In this document: positions 18,239-25,790 of the stretch, piece by piece
Numbering within the stretch: the stretch's first letter is position 1
Layout: the number at the start of each line of letters is the position of its first letter
Source of the DNA: an uncultured Maribacter sp.
GTDB lineage: Bacteria > Bacteroidota > Bacteroidia > Flavobacteriales > Flavobacteriaceae
NCBI GenBank assembly: GCA_947498505.1
Contig: CANMKG010000002.1
Span: 310,001-374,000 of the forward strand
Reading direction: 5' to 3'
Length of the DNA stretch: 64,000 nucleotides
Translations under genes and position numbers: made by a program
The notes under the pieces: model-generated
The model's input: the letters and a program-made list of their open reading frames with translations, nothing else
The model's database searches: none
Told to the model about the DNA's origin: nothing

Positions 18239-18278
18239 CTACAAACATAGAGCTAATATTTTAATTCTACAAATGTAG
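18239..18278. promoter_or_regulatory. BlaI-type operator (two dyads)
   Basis: CTACAAATGTAG at 18267-18278 has perfect 5-bp arms (CTACA/TGTAG), the TACA-n-TGTA dyad known for BlaI/MecI repressors. A degenerate copy, CTACAAACATAG, lies at 18239-18250; centres are 28 bp apart. The position just upstream of the blaI start supports autoregulation. Confidence 0.65.
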
Positions 18279-18338
18279 AGTTGTTTTTGGTCTTAGAGTT
18301 TTAATTTAGTGACCTGTATTTAATAGTTTGGAATATCA

Positions 18339-18346
18339 TATGTTTG
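18339..18346 (+). promoter_or_regulatory. -7 box of PhnA-domain gene
   Basis: TATGTTTG matches the Bacteroidota -7 consensus TAnnTTTG and lies 21 bp before the chosen ATG. No good -33 element is visible. Confidence 0.45.
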
Positions 18347-18367
18347 CAACTCAAAATACCTAATCCC

Positions 18368-18946
18368 ATGAGTTTGATAGCGCAGTTAAAAGAAAGAAGT
18401 GGTTCGCAATGTGAACTATGTACATCAACTGAAAATTTAAAGGTGTACGAAGTTCCTCCAGTTTCAACCGGAGGAATGGATGGAAGTCTTTTAGGTTGTG
18501 AGGTTTGTATTGATCAAATCGAAAATCCAGATACAACTGATACTAATCATTGGCGCTGTTTAAATGATAGTATGTGGAGTGAACATGAGGTGGTTAAGGC
18601 GGTTGCTTGGCGAATGCTTTCACGTTTGAAGTCTGAAGGTTGGACGCAAGATTTGTTAGATATGATGTATTTAGATGATGAAACGTTAAAATGGGCAAAG
18701 GCTACTGGTGAAGGAGAAGAAGCTGGCGAAAAAATTGTGCATCGCGATGTTAATGGCGTAGTGCTACAAGCCGGAGATAGTGTTGTTCTGGTAAAAGACT
18801 TAAAGGTAAAAGGCTCTAGTATGGTTGCAAAGCAAGGAACGGCAGTACGTAGAATTTCATTGGACAGGGAAAATGCGGAATATATTGAGGGCAAAGTTGG
18901 AGCGCAACAAATAGTCATTATTACTAAGTATGTGAAGAAATTGTAG
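18368..18946 (+). CDS. PhnA-domain zinc-ribbon protein
   Basis: 192 aa from the ATG; a longer TTG start at 18344 overlaps the -7 box and is unlikely. The N-terminus has a zinc ribbon (CELC near 15-18 and CEVC near 47-50). The C-terminal region (about 124-192) is the PhnA domain with DVNGVVLQAGDSVVLVKDLKVKG split over a small beta barrel. Despite the name, PhnA proteins are widespread in genomes without phosphonate use and their role is not settled. Monocistronic, followed by a strong terminator. Confidence 0.88.
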   Translation: MSLIAQLKERSGSQCELCTSTENLKVYEVPPVSTGGMDGSLLGCEVCIDQIENPDTTDTNHWRCLNDSMWSEHEVVKAVAWRMLSRLKSEGWTQDLLDMMYLDDETLKWAKATGEGEEAGEKIVHRDVNGVVLQAGDSVVLVKDLKVKGSSMVAKQGTAVRRISLDRENAEYIEGKVGAQQIVIITKYVKKL

Positions 18947-18976
18947 AGATTTGAACAATTTGTTGATAAATACATC

Positions 18977-19014
18977 AAATCCTTATTTAGAATGGTTCTA
19001 AATAAGGATTTTTT
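18977..19014 (+). terminator. Terminator of PhnA-domain gene
   Basis: A 16-bp near-perfect hairpin (AAATCCTTATTTAGAA and its complement around TGG) followed by a T-rich run. Confidence 0.85.
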
Positions 19015-19030
19015 CTTGTACTTTTGTTAT

Positions 19031-19150
19031 ATGATTAATTTTAATAATTGGAAGAGATCCTTAAGAAGGAAACTTTCCAAATACGTTTGGATAATTGCTG
19101 TTTTAAGAACATGCTATTTATTATCCGATATAGTATTTAATATACTGTAA
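19031..19150 (+). CDS. Possible 39-aa small ORF
   Basis: Reading frame starting MINFNNWKRSLRRKLSK with a basic N-terminus and a hydrophobic second half (VWIIAVLRTCYLL). A TACTTTTG box (19019-19026) lies only 4 bp before the ATG, which would leave almost no leader. It falls between two terminators. Weak evidence; it could be a short membrane peptide or chance. Confidence 0.22.
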   Translation: MINFNNWKRSLRRKLSKYVWIIAVLRTCYLLSDIVFNIL

Positions 19151-19153
19151 TTT

Positions 19154-19186
19154 AAAAGGTTCTTTGTTGGAGCAAAGAACCTTTTT
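19154..19186. terminator. Bidirectional terminator, 3' of M20 peptidase
   Basis: A 13-bp stem (AAAAGGTTCTTTG and its complement) with a 6-base loop and T runs on both strands, 30 bases from the peptidase stop. Confidence 0.8.
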
Positions 19187-19215
19187 ACAATAAACAAAGT
19201 TACAAAAAATAACTA

Positions 19216-20604
19216 TTAAGCATTCATCTCCGTAAAATATTTATAGAAATAAGGTATAGTCTCAATGCCTTTTAAATAGTTCCAAACTCCAAAATGCTCA
19301 TTGGGCGAATGTATAGCATCACTATCTAAACCAAAGCCCATTAGTATAGTTTTACTTTCCAACTCTTTTTCAAACAGTGCTACTATTGGAATACTACCAC
19401 CGCTACGTTGCGGGATAGGTTTTTTGCCAAATGTGGTTTCATAAGCCTTAGAAGCAGCTTGATAACCAATAGTATTTATTGGAGTAACATATCCTTGTCC
19501 ACCATGATGTGGAGTTACTTTTACGACAACCCCTTTAGGAGCAATACTTTCGAAATGCGTTTTAAAAAGTTGCGTAATCTCTTTCCAATCCTGGTTAGGA
19601 ACCAATCGCATAGAAATTTTAGCGTAGGCTTTACTAGCGATAACAGTTTTGGCGCCTTCGCCAGTATAACCACCCCAAATTCCGTTTACATCTAGAGTAG
19701 GGCGAATGGAGTTTCTTTCGTTTGTTGTGTAACCTTTTTCTCCATAAACCGTTTCAATATCTAGAGCTTTTTGGTAAGCTTCCTTGCTAAAAGGAGCTTT
19801 TGCCATTTCGGCACGTTCTTCAGCTGATAATTCTTCTACCTTTTCATAAAACCCTGGAATAGTAATATGGTTGTTTTCATCATGCAATGAGGCAATCATT
19901 TTGGTTAAGATGTTAATAGGGTTGGCAACTGCACCACCATAAAGTCCAGAATGTAAATCTCTGTTTGGACCCTTAACTTCAACTTCAACATAACTTAAAC
20001 CTCTTAGACCAGTTGTTATGGAAGGCACATGGTTAGCAATCATTCCCGTATCCGAAATTAAAATAATATCATTTTTTAATTTCTCTTTATTATTTGCAAC
20101 GAAAATACCAAGGTTGTCACTGCCTACCTCTTCTTCTCCTTCAATCATGAATTTTACATTGCATGGCAACTGGTTTGTTTTTATCATAAACTCTAACGCC
20201 TTAACATGCATATACATTTGTCCTTTGTCATCGCAAGCTCCACGAGCAAAAATAGCCCCTTCGGGATGCTTTTTTGTGGCTTTAATAATGGGTTCGTAAG
20301 GGTCAGAATCCCAAAGTTCAATAGGGTCAGCTGGTTGCACGTCATAATGACCATAGACCAAAACCGTTGGAAGGTTAGCATCAATTATTTTTTCACCATA
20401 AACAATAGGATATCCTTTGGTTTCACATATTTCAACAATATCGCAACCTGCATTCATCAATGAAGATTTAACAGTTTGTGCCGTTTTAATAACATCGTCT
20501 GCGTAAGCGGAATCTGCGCTTACCGATGGTATTTTTAAAAGATTAAATAATTCAGATATAAAACGGTCTTTATGTGTTGTAATATAGTCCTTTACGTTAT
20601 TCAT
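19216..20604 (-). CDS. M20-family dipeptidase
   Basis: 462 aa zinc metallopeptidase. The metal-binding pattern is visible: VYGHYDVQPAD (first His and bridging Asp region), ARGACDDKGQ with the catalytic Asp, EGEEEVGS with the catalytic Glu pair, and the late HSPNEHFG motif. The central dimerisation domain carries the RDLHSGLYGGAVANP substrate-binding His. This matches the PepV/CNDP-like M20 branch acting on dipeptides. Cytoplasmic, no signal peptide. Transcribed alone towards its own terminator. Confidence 0.93.
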   Translation of the reverse strand: MNNVKDYITTHKDRFISELFNLLKIPSVSADSAYADDVIKTAQTVKSSLMNAGCDIVEICETKGYPIVYGEKIIDANLPTVLVYGHYDVQPADPIELWDSDPYEPIIKATKKHPEGAIFARGACDDKGQMYMHVKALEFMIKTNQLPCNVKFMIEGEEEVGSDNLGIFVANNKEKLKNDIILISDTGMIANHVPSITTGLRGLSYVEVEVKGPNRDLHSGLYGGAVANPINILTKMIASLHDENNHITIPGFYEKVEELSAEERAEMAKAPFSKEAYQKALDIETVYGEKGYTTNERNSIRPTLDVNGIWGGYTGEGAKTVIASKAYAKISMRLVPNQDWKEITQLFKTHFESIAPKGVVVKVTPHHGGQGYVTPINTIGYQAASKAYETTFGKKPIPQRSGGSIPIVALFEKELESKTILMGFGLDSDAIHSPNEHFGVWNYLKGIETIPYFYKYFTEMNA

Positions 20605-20683
20605 GGAGTAGTTTAATTAGTCGAGCTAAAATAACAAAAAGAACTTTTTAAAAATAGTTTATTTTAGAATTGAATTTTTGCTT

Positions 20684-20691
20684 TATATTTG
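20684..20691 (+). promoter_or_regulatory. -7 box of tRNA-Leu promoter
   Basis: TATATTTG fits TAnnTTTG and lies 28 bp before the mature tRNA 5' end. The -33 region is poorly matched. Confidence 0.55.
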
Positions 20692-20719
20692 CATCCCAAT
20701 AATCAAGATTATTGATTTT

Positions 20720-20801
20720 GCAGGCGTGGTGGAATTGGTAGACACGCTAGACTTAGGATCTAGTGCCGCGAGGTGTGAGAGTTCGAGTCTCTCCGCCTGT
20801 A
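20720..20801 (+). tRNA. tRNA-Leu (anticodon UAG)
   Basis: Type II tRNA of 82 nt to the discriminator A. The acceptor stem GCAGGCG pairs with CGCCTGT (G-T at the first pair). D-loop GGAATTGGTAGAC is canonical for tRNA-Leu. The anticodon stem CTAGA/TCTAG closes the loop CTTAGGA, anticodon TAG at 20754-20756. A variable arm follows, then T-arm GAGAG-TTCGAGT-CTCTC. CCA is not encoded. Its 3' part (from 20758) is repeated exactly at 39359, marking it as an integration site. Confidence 0.97.
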
Positions 20802-20803
20802 CA
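20758..20803 (+). repeat. Left attachment-site repeat (att, 46 bp)
   Basis: 46 bases, from the last base of the anticodon loop to just past the tRNA 3' end, are identical to 39359-39404. This is the classic footprint of a tyrosine-recombinase island that integrates at a tRNA gene and restores its 3' end. Confidence 0.92.
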
Positions 20804-20808
20804 ACAAG

Positions 20809-20837
20809 AAGCTCTTTGGAAACAAGGAGCTTTTTTT
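20809..20837 (+). terminator. tRNA-Leu terminator
   Basis: A 9-bp stem (AAGCTCTTT with AAGGAGCTT, one G-T) and loop GGAAAC, followed by seven T residues. Its stem sequence differs from the terminators after the two other att copies. Confidence 0.8.
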
Positions 20838-20908
20838 GTTTGTAATAAATTTAGAAAGTATAATATATAAGGAGGGAGGAGAAGTTTATCCTGAGTCTTA
20901 TCGAAGGA

Positions 20909-20928
20909 AGTCTCTCCGCCTGTACAAC
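20909..20928 (+). repeat. Partial third att copy
   Basis: 20 bases identical to the end of the tRNA plus two bases beyond the 46-bp repeat of the left copy. The hairpin that follows is almost the same as the one after the right att. It is preceded by CCTGAGTCTTATCGAAGGA, which resembles a dispersed Bacteroidota repeat (CTGAGCTTGTCGAAGG type, from memory). Confidence 0.75.
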
Positions 20929-20929
20929 G

Positions 20930-20960
20930 AAAACCTTTCAGGAAACTGAAAGGTTTTTTT
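20930..20960 (+). terminator. Terminator after partial att copy
   Basis: 10-bp perfect stem AAACCTTTCA/TGAAAGGTTT with loop GGAAAC and a T run; nearly identical to 39408-39437. Confidence 0.75.
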
Positions 20961-21925
20961 GTTGTAAAAATTTAATTAAGAATTTTGTTTAGTACAATTC
21001 TTTATCTTTTAATCGTTTTAAACTGAGAATAGCATTAACAAGAATTATCAAGATTTGAGTTTGAATGTTTACAAGGTTCAAACCTAATTTTTACGTATCC
21101 GTGTTTAAGAGTGTTTTGGAACATCAAAGGATGGAAATAGCTACCTTTTGGATTGTACTAGACAGGTTTCTTATTAATAAAGATTATAGTAAACATTCCC
21201 TTAGAGGACAAAATGCTGTCATTTGTTTTTTTAGCTTTAGGGTTCTCTTTAGAAAGGATTTTTGTTCCCAGTATTTTGAATTAAGAGGTCAACAATAAAG
21301 TGCAAAAATAGAACACTTTACTAACTTAGAGCAATAATAAAGGTCTGTGTAAGTATTAAATTAGAACCAATAGTATTTTTAGGTTTATTTAAAAAGGATA
21401 GGAATATATTTAATATATAAAACTGTTAGAATGGTAATGTTTTTAAAAAAACCATATCCTACTTTATTAATTCCGAAGTGTGTATGTCTTTTTCACTTTC
21501 CGATAAAGTTTTTTGAAACCGTTGTTTTGTAAGAAAGTTTCACAATTCGTTTTTGATATCATTATACGGAAATTTTGAAACTAAGCCTTTATTAAACATG
21601 AGTTTCTTACAAACATGATTATTGATATTTTAGAAAGTAGTTAATAACAGAATTGATACAATTATATCTTTTTCTCCAAAAAAAATCAAATAGATGGGGA
21701 AAGAAGTTATTTTCAATTAAAGAGAACATTGGAATAAATACTCAAAACAATGTATCGACATAGCTCCTTTAACTTTTTCGTTTTTTAAGAGTAAAATTTA
21801 AATAATGATTGTATAATTTATCACATGTTAATTTTATTGTAATTATTATTATCAAATGAATTAAAAACTTACATTTAAAATGTTTTAATACTACTTTAAA
21901 ATATCTTTTATCTTTCTAATTTATA
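20961..21925. other. Island region without a supportable gene
   Basis: About 965 AT-rich bases. A 77-codon frame at 21065-21298 has no recognisable motif and was not accepted. On the minus strand near 21475-21560 a 26-codon tail rich in Ser, Glu and Lys (ending DIHTSELIK) looks protein-like, which suggests the end of a decayed gene. I see no integrase remnant that I can name. Confidence 0.5.
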
Positions 21926-23302
21926 ATGAAATATCCAATACCAATTTCAGTAATACTAACTTGTTGCAATAGCGAAGTATATATTTCGAAGGCAATTAAA
22001 AGTATTTTAGAACAGAGTCATGACTTATTTGAGCTGATTGTAATTAATGATGGTTCTGATGATGGCACTGAAAATGTGATTAAAAAATTCAAAGATTCGC
22101 GAATTCTATATGTTAAAAATTCTTTAAATAAAGGGGATGCTGCAGTTTTAAATTTAGGAATATCATTAGCGAAAGGAAAATATATATGTTTCATGGAGGC
22201 GGAAGACATTGCATCATCGGACAGGTTGAAAATACAATATTCTTACCTTGAAAAACATTCTTATTATGGAGCTATTGGCAGTTCATATGAGTTAATAAAT
22301 GAAAAAAATGAAATACTTCATCTTTTTGGAGGACCATCGAAGTCTAGTTTGCTTAAGGTTTGGCTTTTAGAAAAAAATTATGTGAAACGTCAAACGCTTA
22401 TGATAAGAAGTCATCTAATAAAAAAGCACGATTTATATTTCGATGATGAGTGCATATTTATGATTGACTATGATTTTGTAATACAAGCTTTAGAAAAATT
22501 CCCTATAAAAATTTTAAGAAAGTCAGTAATTCAAAATAGAAAATTAACAGAGTTTATAAAAGTACCTAGACTTTCTGAACAAAAAAAATGTATTCTTGAA
22601 ATAAGGAAAAAGCAATTAAAATCATTTGGAATTAAACCTAGTTTTGATGAAGTTTCATTACATGAAAAATTAATGATGGGGGAATATTTAGATGATAATG
22701 AGTTAAAACAAAGTGATGACTGGTTAAAAAAATTATTTGATAAGAATAAGGAGAAAAAGAAATATTCTAACCAACATCTTTACAATTTCTTTGAAAATAA
22801 ATTAAAATTAGCTGTTTATAATAATAAACTTGGAGGTTGGTCTATTGAAAAAAAAATGGTAGAAGCAATTGGAAATCTGATATCTAAAGGATGTTCAATT
22901 CTTGAGTTTGGTTCGGGAAAGGGTACTGAGGCATTGTTAAGGAAATATAAAGTAACCAGTATTGAACACAATAAAAATTACTATTATAAAAGGAGTAAGG
23001 ATCACCGTATTATTCTAGCTCCTATTCAAGATAAATGGTATGCTAAGGACGTGGTTAAATTATCAATGAAGCATAAATATGACCTTATACTTGTTGATGG
23101 TCCTCCTGGAAAATTACGAGAAGGAATATTACGAAATTTAGATTTATTCAAAAACATCTCTATTCCAATCATTTTTGACGATGTAAATCGAAAGAAGGAT
23201 AAAGATGTGTTGATTTTTTTTTGTGATATGTTGAATTTTGATTTTCAGGTTGTTAAAGGTGAATTAAAGGAGTTTGCTATTTGTAAAAAATCAGTTAACT
23301 GA
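21926..23302 (+). CDS. GT2 glycosyltransferase with C-terminal methyltransferase-like domain
   Basis: 458 aa. Residues 1-210 are a GT-A/GT2 domain: ISVILTCCNSEVYISKAI, the NDGSDDGT motif and an acidic EAED in the place of the usual DxD, a conservative but notable change. After a Lys-rich helical linker, residues about 310-455 look like a Rossmann methyltransferase or related fold: ILEFGSGKGTEALL (glycine-rich loop), SIEHN, DLILVDGPPG. First recognisable gene of the island, about 130 bp before the next. It may decorate a glycan or the RiPP; target unknown. Confidence 0.75.
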   Translation: MKYPIPISVILTCCNSEVYISKAIKSILEQSHDLFELIVINDGSDDGTENVIKKFKDSRILYVKNSLNKGDAAVLNLGISLAKGKYICFMEAEDIASSDRLKIQYSYLEKHSYYGAIGSSYELINEKNEILHLFGGPSKSSLLKVWLLEKNYVKRQTLMIRSHLIKKHDLYFDDECIFMIDYDFVIQALEKFPIKILRKSVIQNRKLTEFIKVPRLSEQKKCILEIRKKQLKSFGIKPSFDEVSLHEKLMMGEYLDDNELKQSDDWLKKLFDKNKEKKKYSNQHLYNFFENKLKLAVYNNKLGGWSIEKKMVEAIGNLISKGCSILEFGSGKGTEALLRKYKVTSIEHNKNYYYKRSKDHRIILAPIQDKWYAKDVVKLSMKHKYDLILVDGPPGKLREGILRNLDLFKNISIPIIFDDVNRKKDKDVLIFFCDMLNFDFQVVKGELKEFAICKKSVN

Positions 23303-23428
23303 TTTTACAATAATTTAAATTATAATGGGATTCTTATATGTGGTTTCAATTATGATATACCATGAGCATTATGGTTATTGGAAACGTTAGAAAATATATT
23401 TCGTCTTTTAGTTAAATTTTATATATAG

Positions 23429-24682
23429 ATGTTATTATCAAAAAAAGTAGGAATTTTATATGTGTATTTTGGAAAATGGCCATGGTTTTTTCACTTCTTT
23501 CTTAAGTCTTGTTCTTACAATTTGAACATTACATTTATAATCATTACTGATTTACAGCCTCCTAAAGATTATCCAGAAAATGTTAAATTTATTTTTAAAA
23601 CTTTCTCCGAAATTAAAGCTATTGCTTCGCAAAAATTGGGGTTTGAAGTGAGTTTGTCATCCCCTTACAAATTATGTGATTATAAACCGCTGTATGGATT
23701 TTTGTTTGACGAGATACTTAAAGAATACGACTTTTGGGGACACGGTGATATAGATTTGATTTTTGGTAGAATTGATCATTTTATAAATGATAAAATTTTG
23801 AACAGATATGAAGTAATAAGTGTACGTCATGATTACCCAACAGGTTTTTTCATGTTATTCAAGAATAATAAAAAAATTAATGAGCTATTTAAGAAAAGTA
23901 AGGATTACGTAAGTATCTTTTCTTCTAACAAGCACTTTAGTTTTGGTGAATGTAATTTTCAGCATTTATTGCTTATGAAAGGGATTGATATTTTTGATAC
24001 AAATGCTTCAATAGAGAGTATGATGCATGTAATTAAAAAGGAAGAAAATAGTAATTTAATAAAACCATATTTTAACTTACATGTAATAGAGGGAATTCCA
24101 AAAGGAGTAATTATATGGAATAAAGGAAAACTTAATTATGCACATAATAGTTTAAATATAAAAGTACTTTTATACCATTTTATAGCGTTGAAAAAAAATC
24201 GATATTATAAAATCCCCAAATGGCAAAACATACCAGATATATTCTTTATTGATAGTTTAGGCTTTTTTAAATACTCCAAAAAATCATTATTAGGGTTTCT
24301 ATCAAGAAAAAGAAATAGTCTAAGGATTACTATTAAAAAGAAATTTATAAGAACTAGTCTAAAGCTAAATAATTTTTTTCTGGTTTTGCCATTAAAGAAT
24401 CAAGGTGCAAATGTGATTCAAGGTACATACTTCTCAAGCCATAGATTAGTGCATTTGAACTTTACAGATAAGGAATATCAAATTAAACAAATACTTCCAT
24501 TTCCAAGTAAACAAAAAATCGTTTTATCGCCAATTTTTTTTTCAAAAAATCTTTTTGTTGATTATAATACAATGACACGCTACAGGGTCAGAGAAAAAAA
24601 AATACATATAATACATTTTAGTGGACAAGAAGTTGTTTTGAAAAAAAAGAAGGAAATGGTTTTAAAGAAAACCATTTCTTAA
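23429..24682 (+). CDS. DUF6625-like putative glycosyltransferase
   Basis: 417 aa. The N-terminal 230 residues match the DUF6625-type GT-A pattern: VGILYVYFGKWPWFFHFFLKS, then CDYKPLYG, followed by the acidic GHGDIDLIFGRID that could bind a metal-nucleotide sugar, and SVRHDYPTGFFMLFKN. The C-terminal part (about 280-417) is basic and unrecognised. The last codons overlap an 11-bp hairpin (24653-24678) with no T run. Same direction as the RiPP genes, 133 bp before the next. Confidence 0.65.
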   Translation: MLLSKKVGILYVYFGKWPWFFHFFLKSCSYNLNITFIIITDLQPPKDYPENVKFIFKTFSEIKAIASQKLGFEVSLSSPYKLCDYKPLYGFLFDEILKEYDFWGHGDIDLIFGRIDHFINDKILNRYEVISVRHDYPTGFFMLFKNNKKINELFKKSKDYVSIFSSNKHFSFGECNFQHLLLMKGIDIFDTNASIESMMHVIKKEENSNLIKPYFNLHVIEGIPKGVIIWNKGKLNYAHNSLNIKVLLYHFIALKKNRYYKIPKWQNIPDIFFIDSLGFFKYSKKSLLGFLSRKRNSLRITIKKKFIRTSLKLNNFFLVLPLKNQGANVIQGTYFSSHRLVHLNFTDKEYQIKQILPFPSKQKIVLSPIFFSKNLFVDYNTMTRYRVREKKIHIIHFSGQEVVLKKKKEMVLKKTIS

Positions 24683-24815
24683 GTGTCACACATAAAACAT
24701 CGTTGCCAAATAGTAAGCAATTTGCTAAAAAAAAGATAAAAAAAATAATTTATTTACTTAAAGGGTTATATTTACAATACGTAGGTTTTTTCTTTTTATA
24801 CAATACGAATAATAT

Positions 24816-25790
24816 ATGATATTAAGTAAGATAAATGATGTAAACATGGTTGTTTCCTGTAGTATTTATTATTATCCTTTTGATGAGATTTTAAGGAAAG
24901 TGATTCAGCCATTTTTAAAGAACCACAAAATCGAATCCTTTTTTTTTGTTAAATATTTTGAAGATGGTCCCCACATTCGTCTCAGAATGAAATTAAAGGG
25001 TAGGGAGAATGAAAATATTTATTCGAAAATGAAATCTTTTTTTGAGGAGTTTTTAAAAAACAATGCATCGGATATACATTTATATGAAAAGAATTTTAAA
25101 GAGAGATTTAATTCTGATTGGAAAATTGATGCGATTGAGAAAACGATATACAAACCAGAAATTGAGAGGTATGGAGGAAGTATCGAAACAATGGAGTTAT
25201 GTGAAAATCAATTCCAGATTTCTTCAAAGAACATTTTGAGTTTTCTTAGCGAAAATAATGGAATAACATATTCTCATAAATTGGGCTATGCTCTAAAGCT
25301 CAATATTGGTTTTGTCAAAGCTGCATGGTTATCCTTGCCTAAAACCATTATTTTTTACGAAATGTTCACCAAAGAGAGTTTGTTTTTTGCGATTGGAAAA
25401 GAAAACATGCAAAAAGATGCGCTGGATAAAAAGTTGGTTCAAATGAAATCTCAGTACAAAAAGTCCGAAAATAACATAGATGATATGTTAAGTCGGCTTT
25501 GGGAGGATCTCGAGGAGAGTTCTTGGATTGAGAGCAATAGTATCTTTTTCAACCAAATAAATAATTATATTGAAAAAGAAGGACCAAGCAATATAGCAAA
25601 TGATTACAGTATAAGCATAGAAAAACAAAAAGATTTTAATTTATTTAATATATATACAAGTGTTGTACATATGACCCATAACCGGTTGGGTTTGTTTAGT
25701 TATGATGAAGCCTATATAACTTTTTTGATTTGGCAATATTTTAAAAAAATGTTGAGCGTGGAAAATCAAATTGCTACGTCTCAAATATGA
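24816..25790 (+). CDS. Stand-alone LanB elimination domain (SpaB C-terminal / thiopeptide-type)
   Basis: 324 aa. The N-terminal YYYPFDEILRKVIQPFL and the diagnostic FFVKYFEDGPHIRLRMKLKG match the lantibiotic-dehydratase C-terminal domain, which removes glutamate from glutamylated Ser/Thr to give dehydroamino acids. The later ERYGG segment with conserved Glu and the NRLG segment near the C-terminus also fit. In nisin-type LanB this domain is fused to the glutamylation domain; here it is separate from the 841-aa partner at 32031. It overlaps the exporter gene by 4 bp (ATGA). A TATATTTA near-match to a -7 box lies at 24767. Confidence 0.88.
   Translation: MILSKINDVNMVVSCSIYYYPFDEILRKVIQPFLKNHKIESFFFVKYFEDGPHIRLRMKLKGRENENIYSKMKSFFEEFLKNNASDIHLYEKNFKERFNSDWKIDAIEKTIYKPEIERYGGSIETMELCENQFQISSKNILSFLSENNGITYSHKLGYALKLNIGFVKAAWLSLPKTIIFYEMFTKESLFFAIGKENMQKDALDKKLVQMKSQYKKSENNIDDMLSRLWEDLEESSWIESNSIFFNQINNYIEKEGPSNIANDYSISIEKQKDFNLFNIYTSVVHMTHNRLGLFSYDEAYITFLIWQYFKKMLSVENQIATSQI

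Noticed and set aside
18344-18946. Longer PhnA-domain protein from a TTG at 18344
   Set aside because: The TTG lies inside the -7 promoter box, and the ATG at 18368 gives the usual family N-terminus.
21065-21298. 77-codon open frame in the left part of the island
   Set aside because: No motif, Phe- and Arg-rich composition of chance frames in AT-rich DNA, and no promoter or ribosome site; nothing links it to an integrase.
24653-24678. Terminator at the end of the DUF6625-like gene
   Set aside because: The 11-bp hairpin lies inside the coding end and is not followed by a T run.
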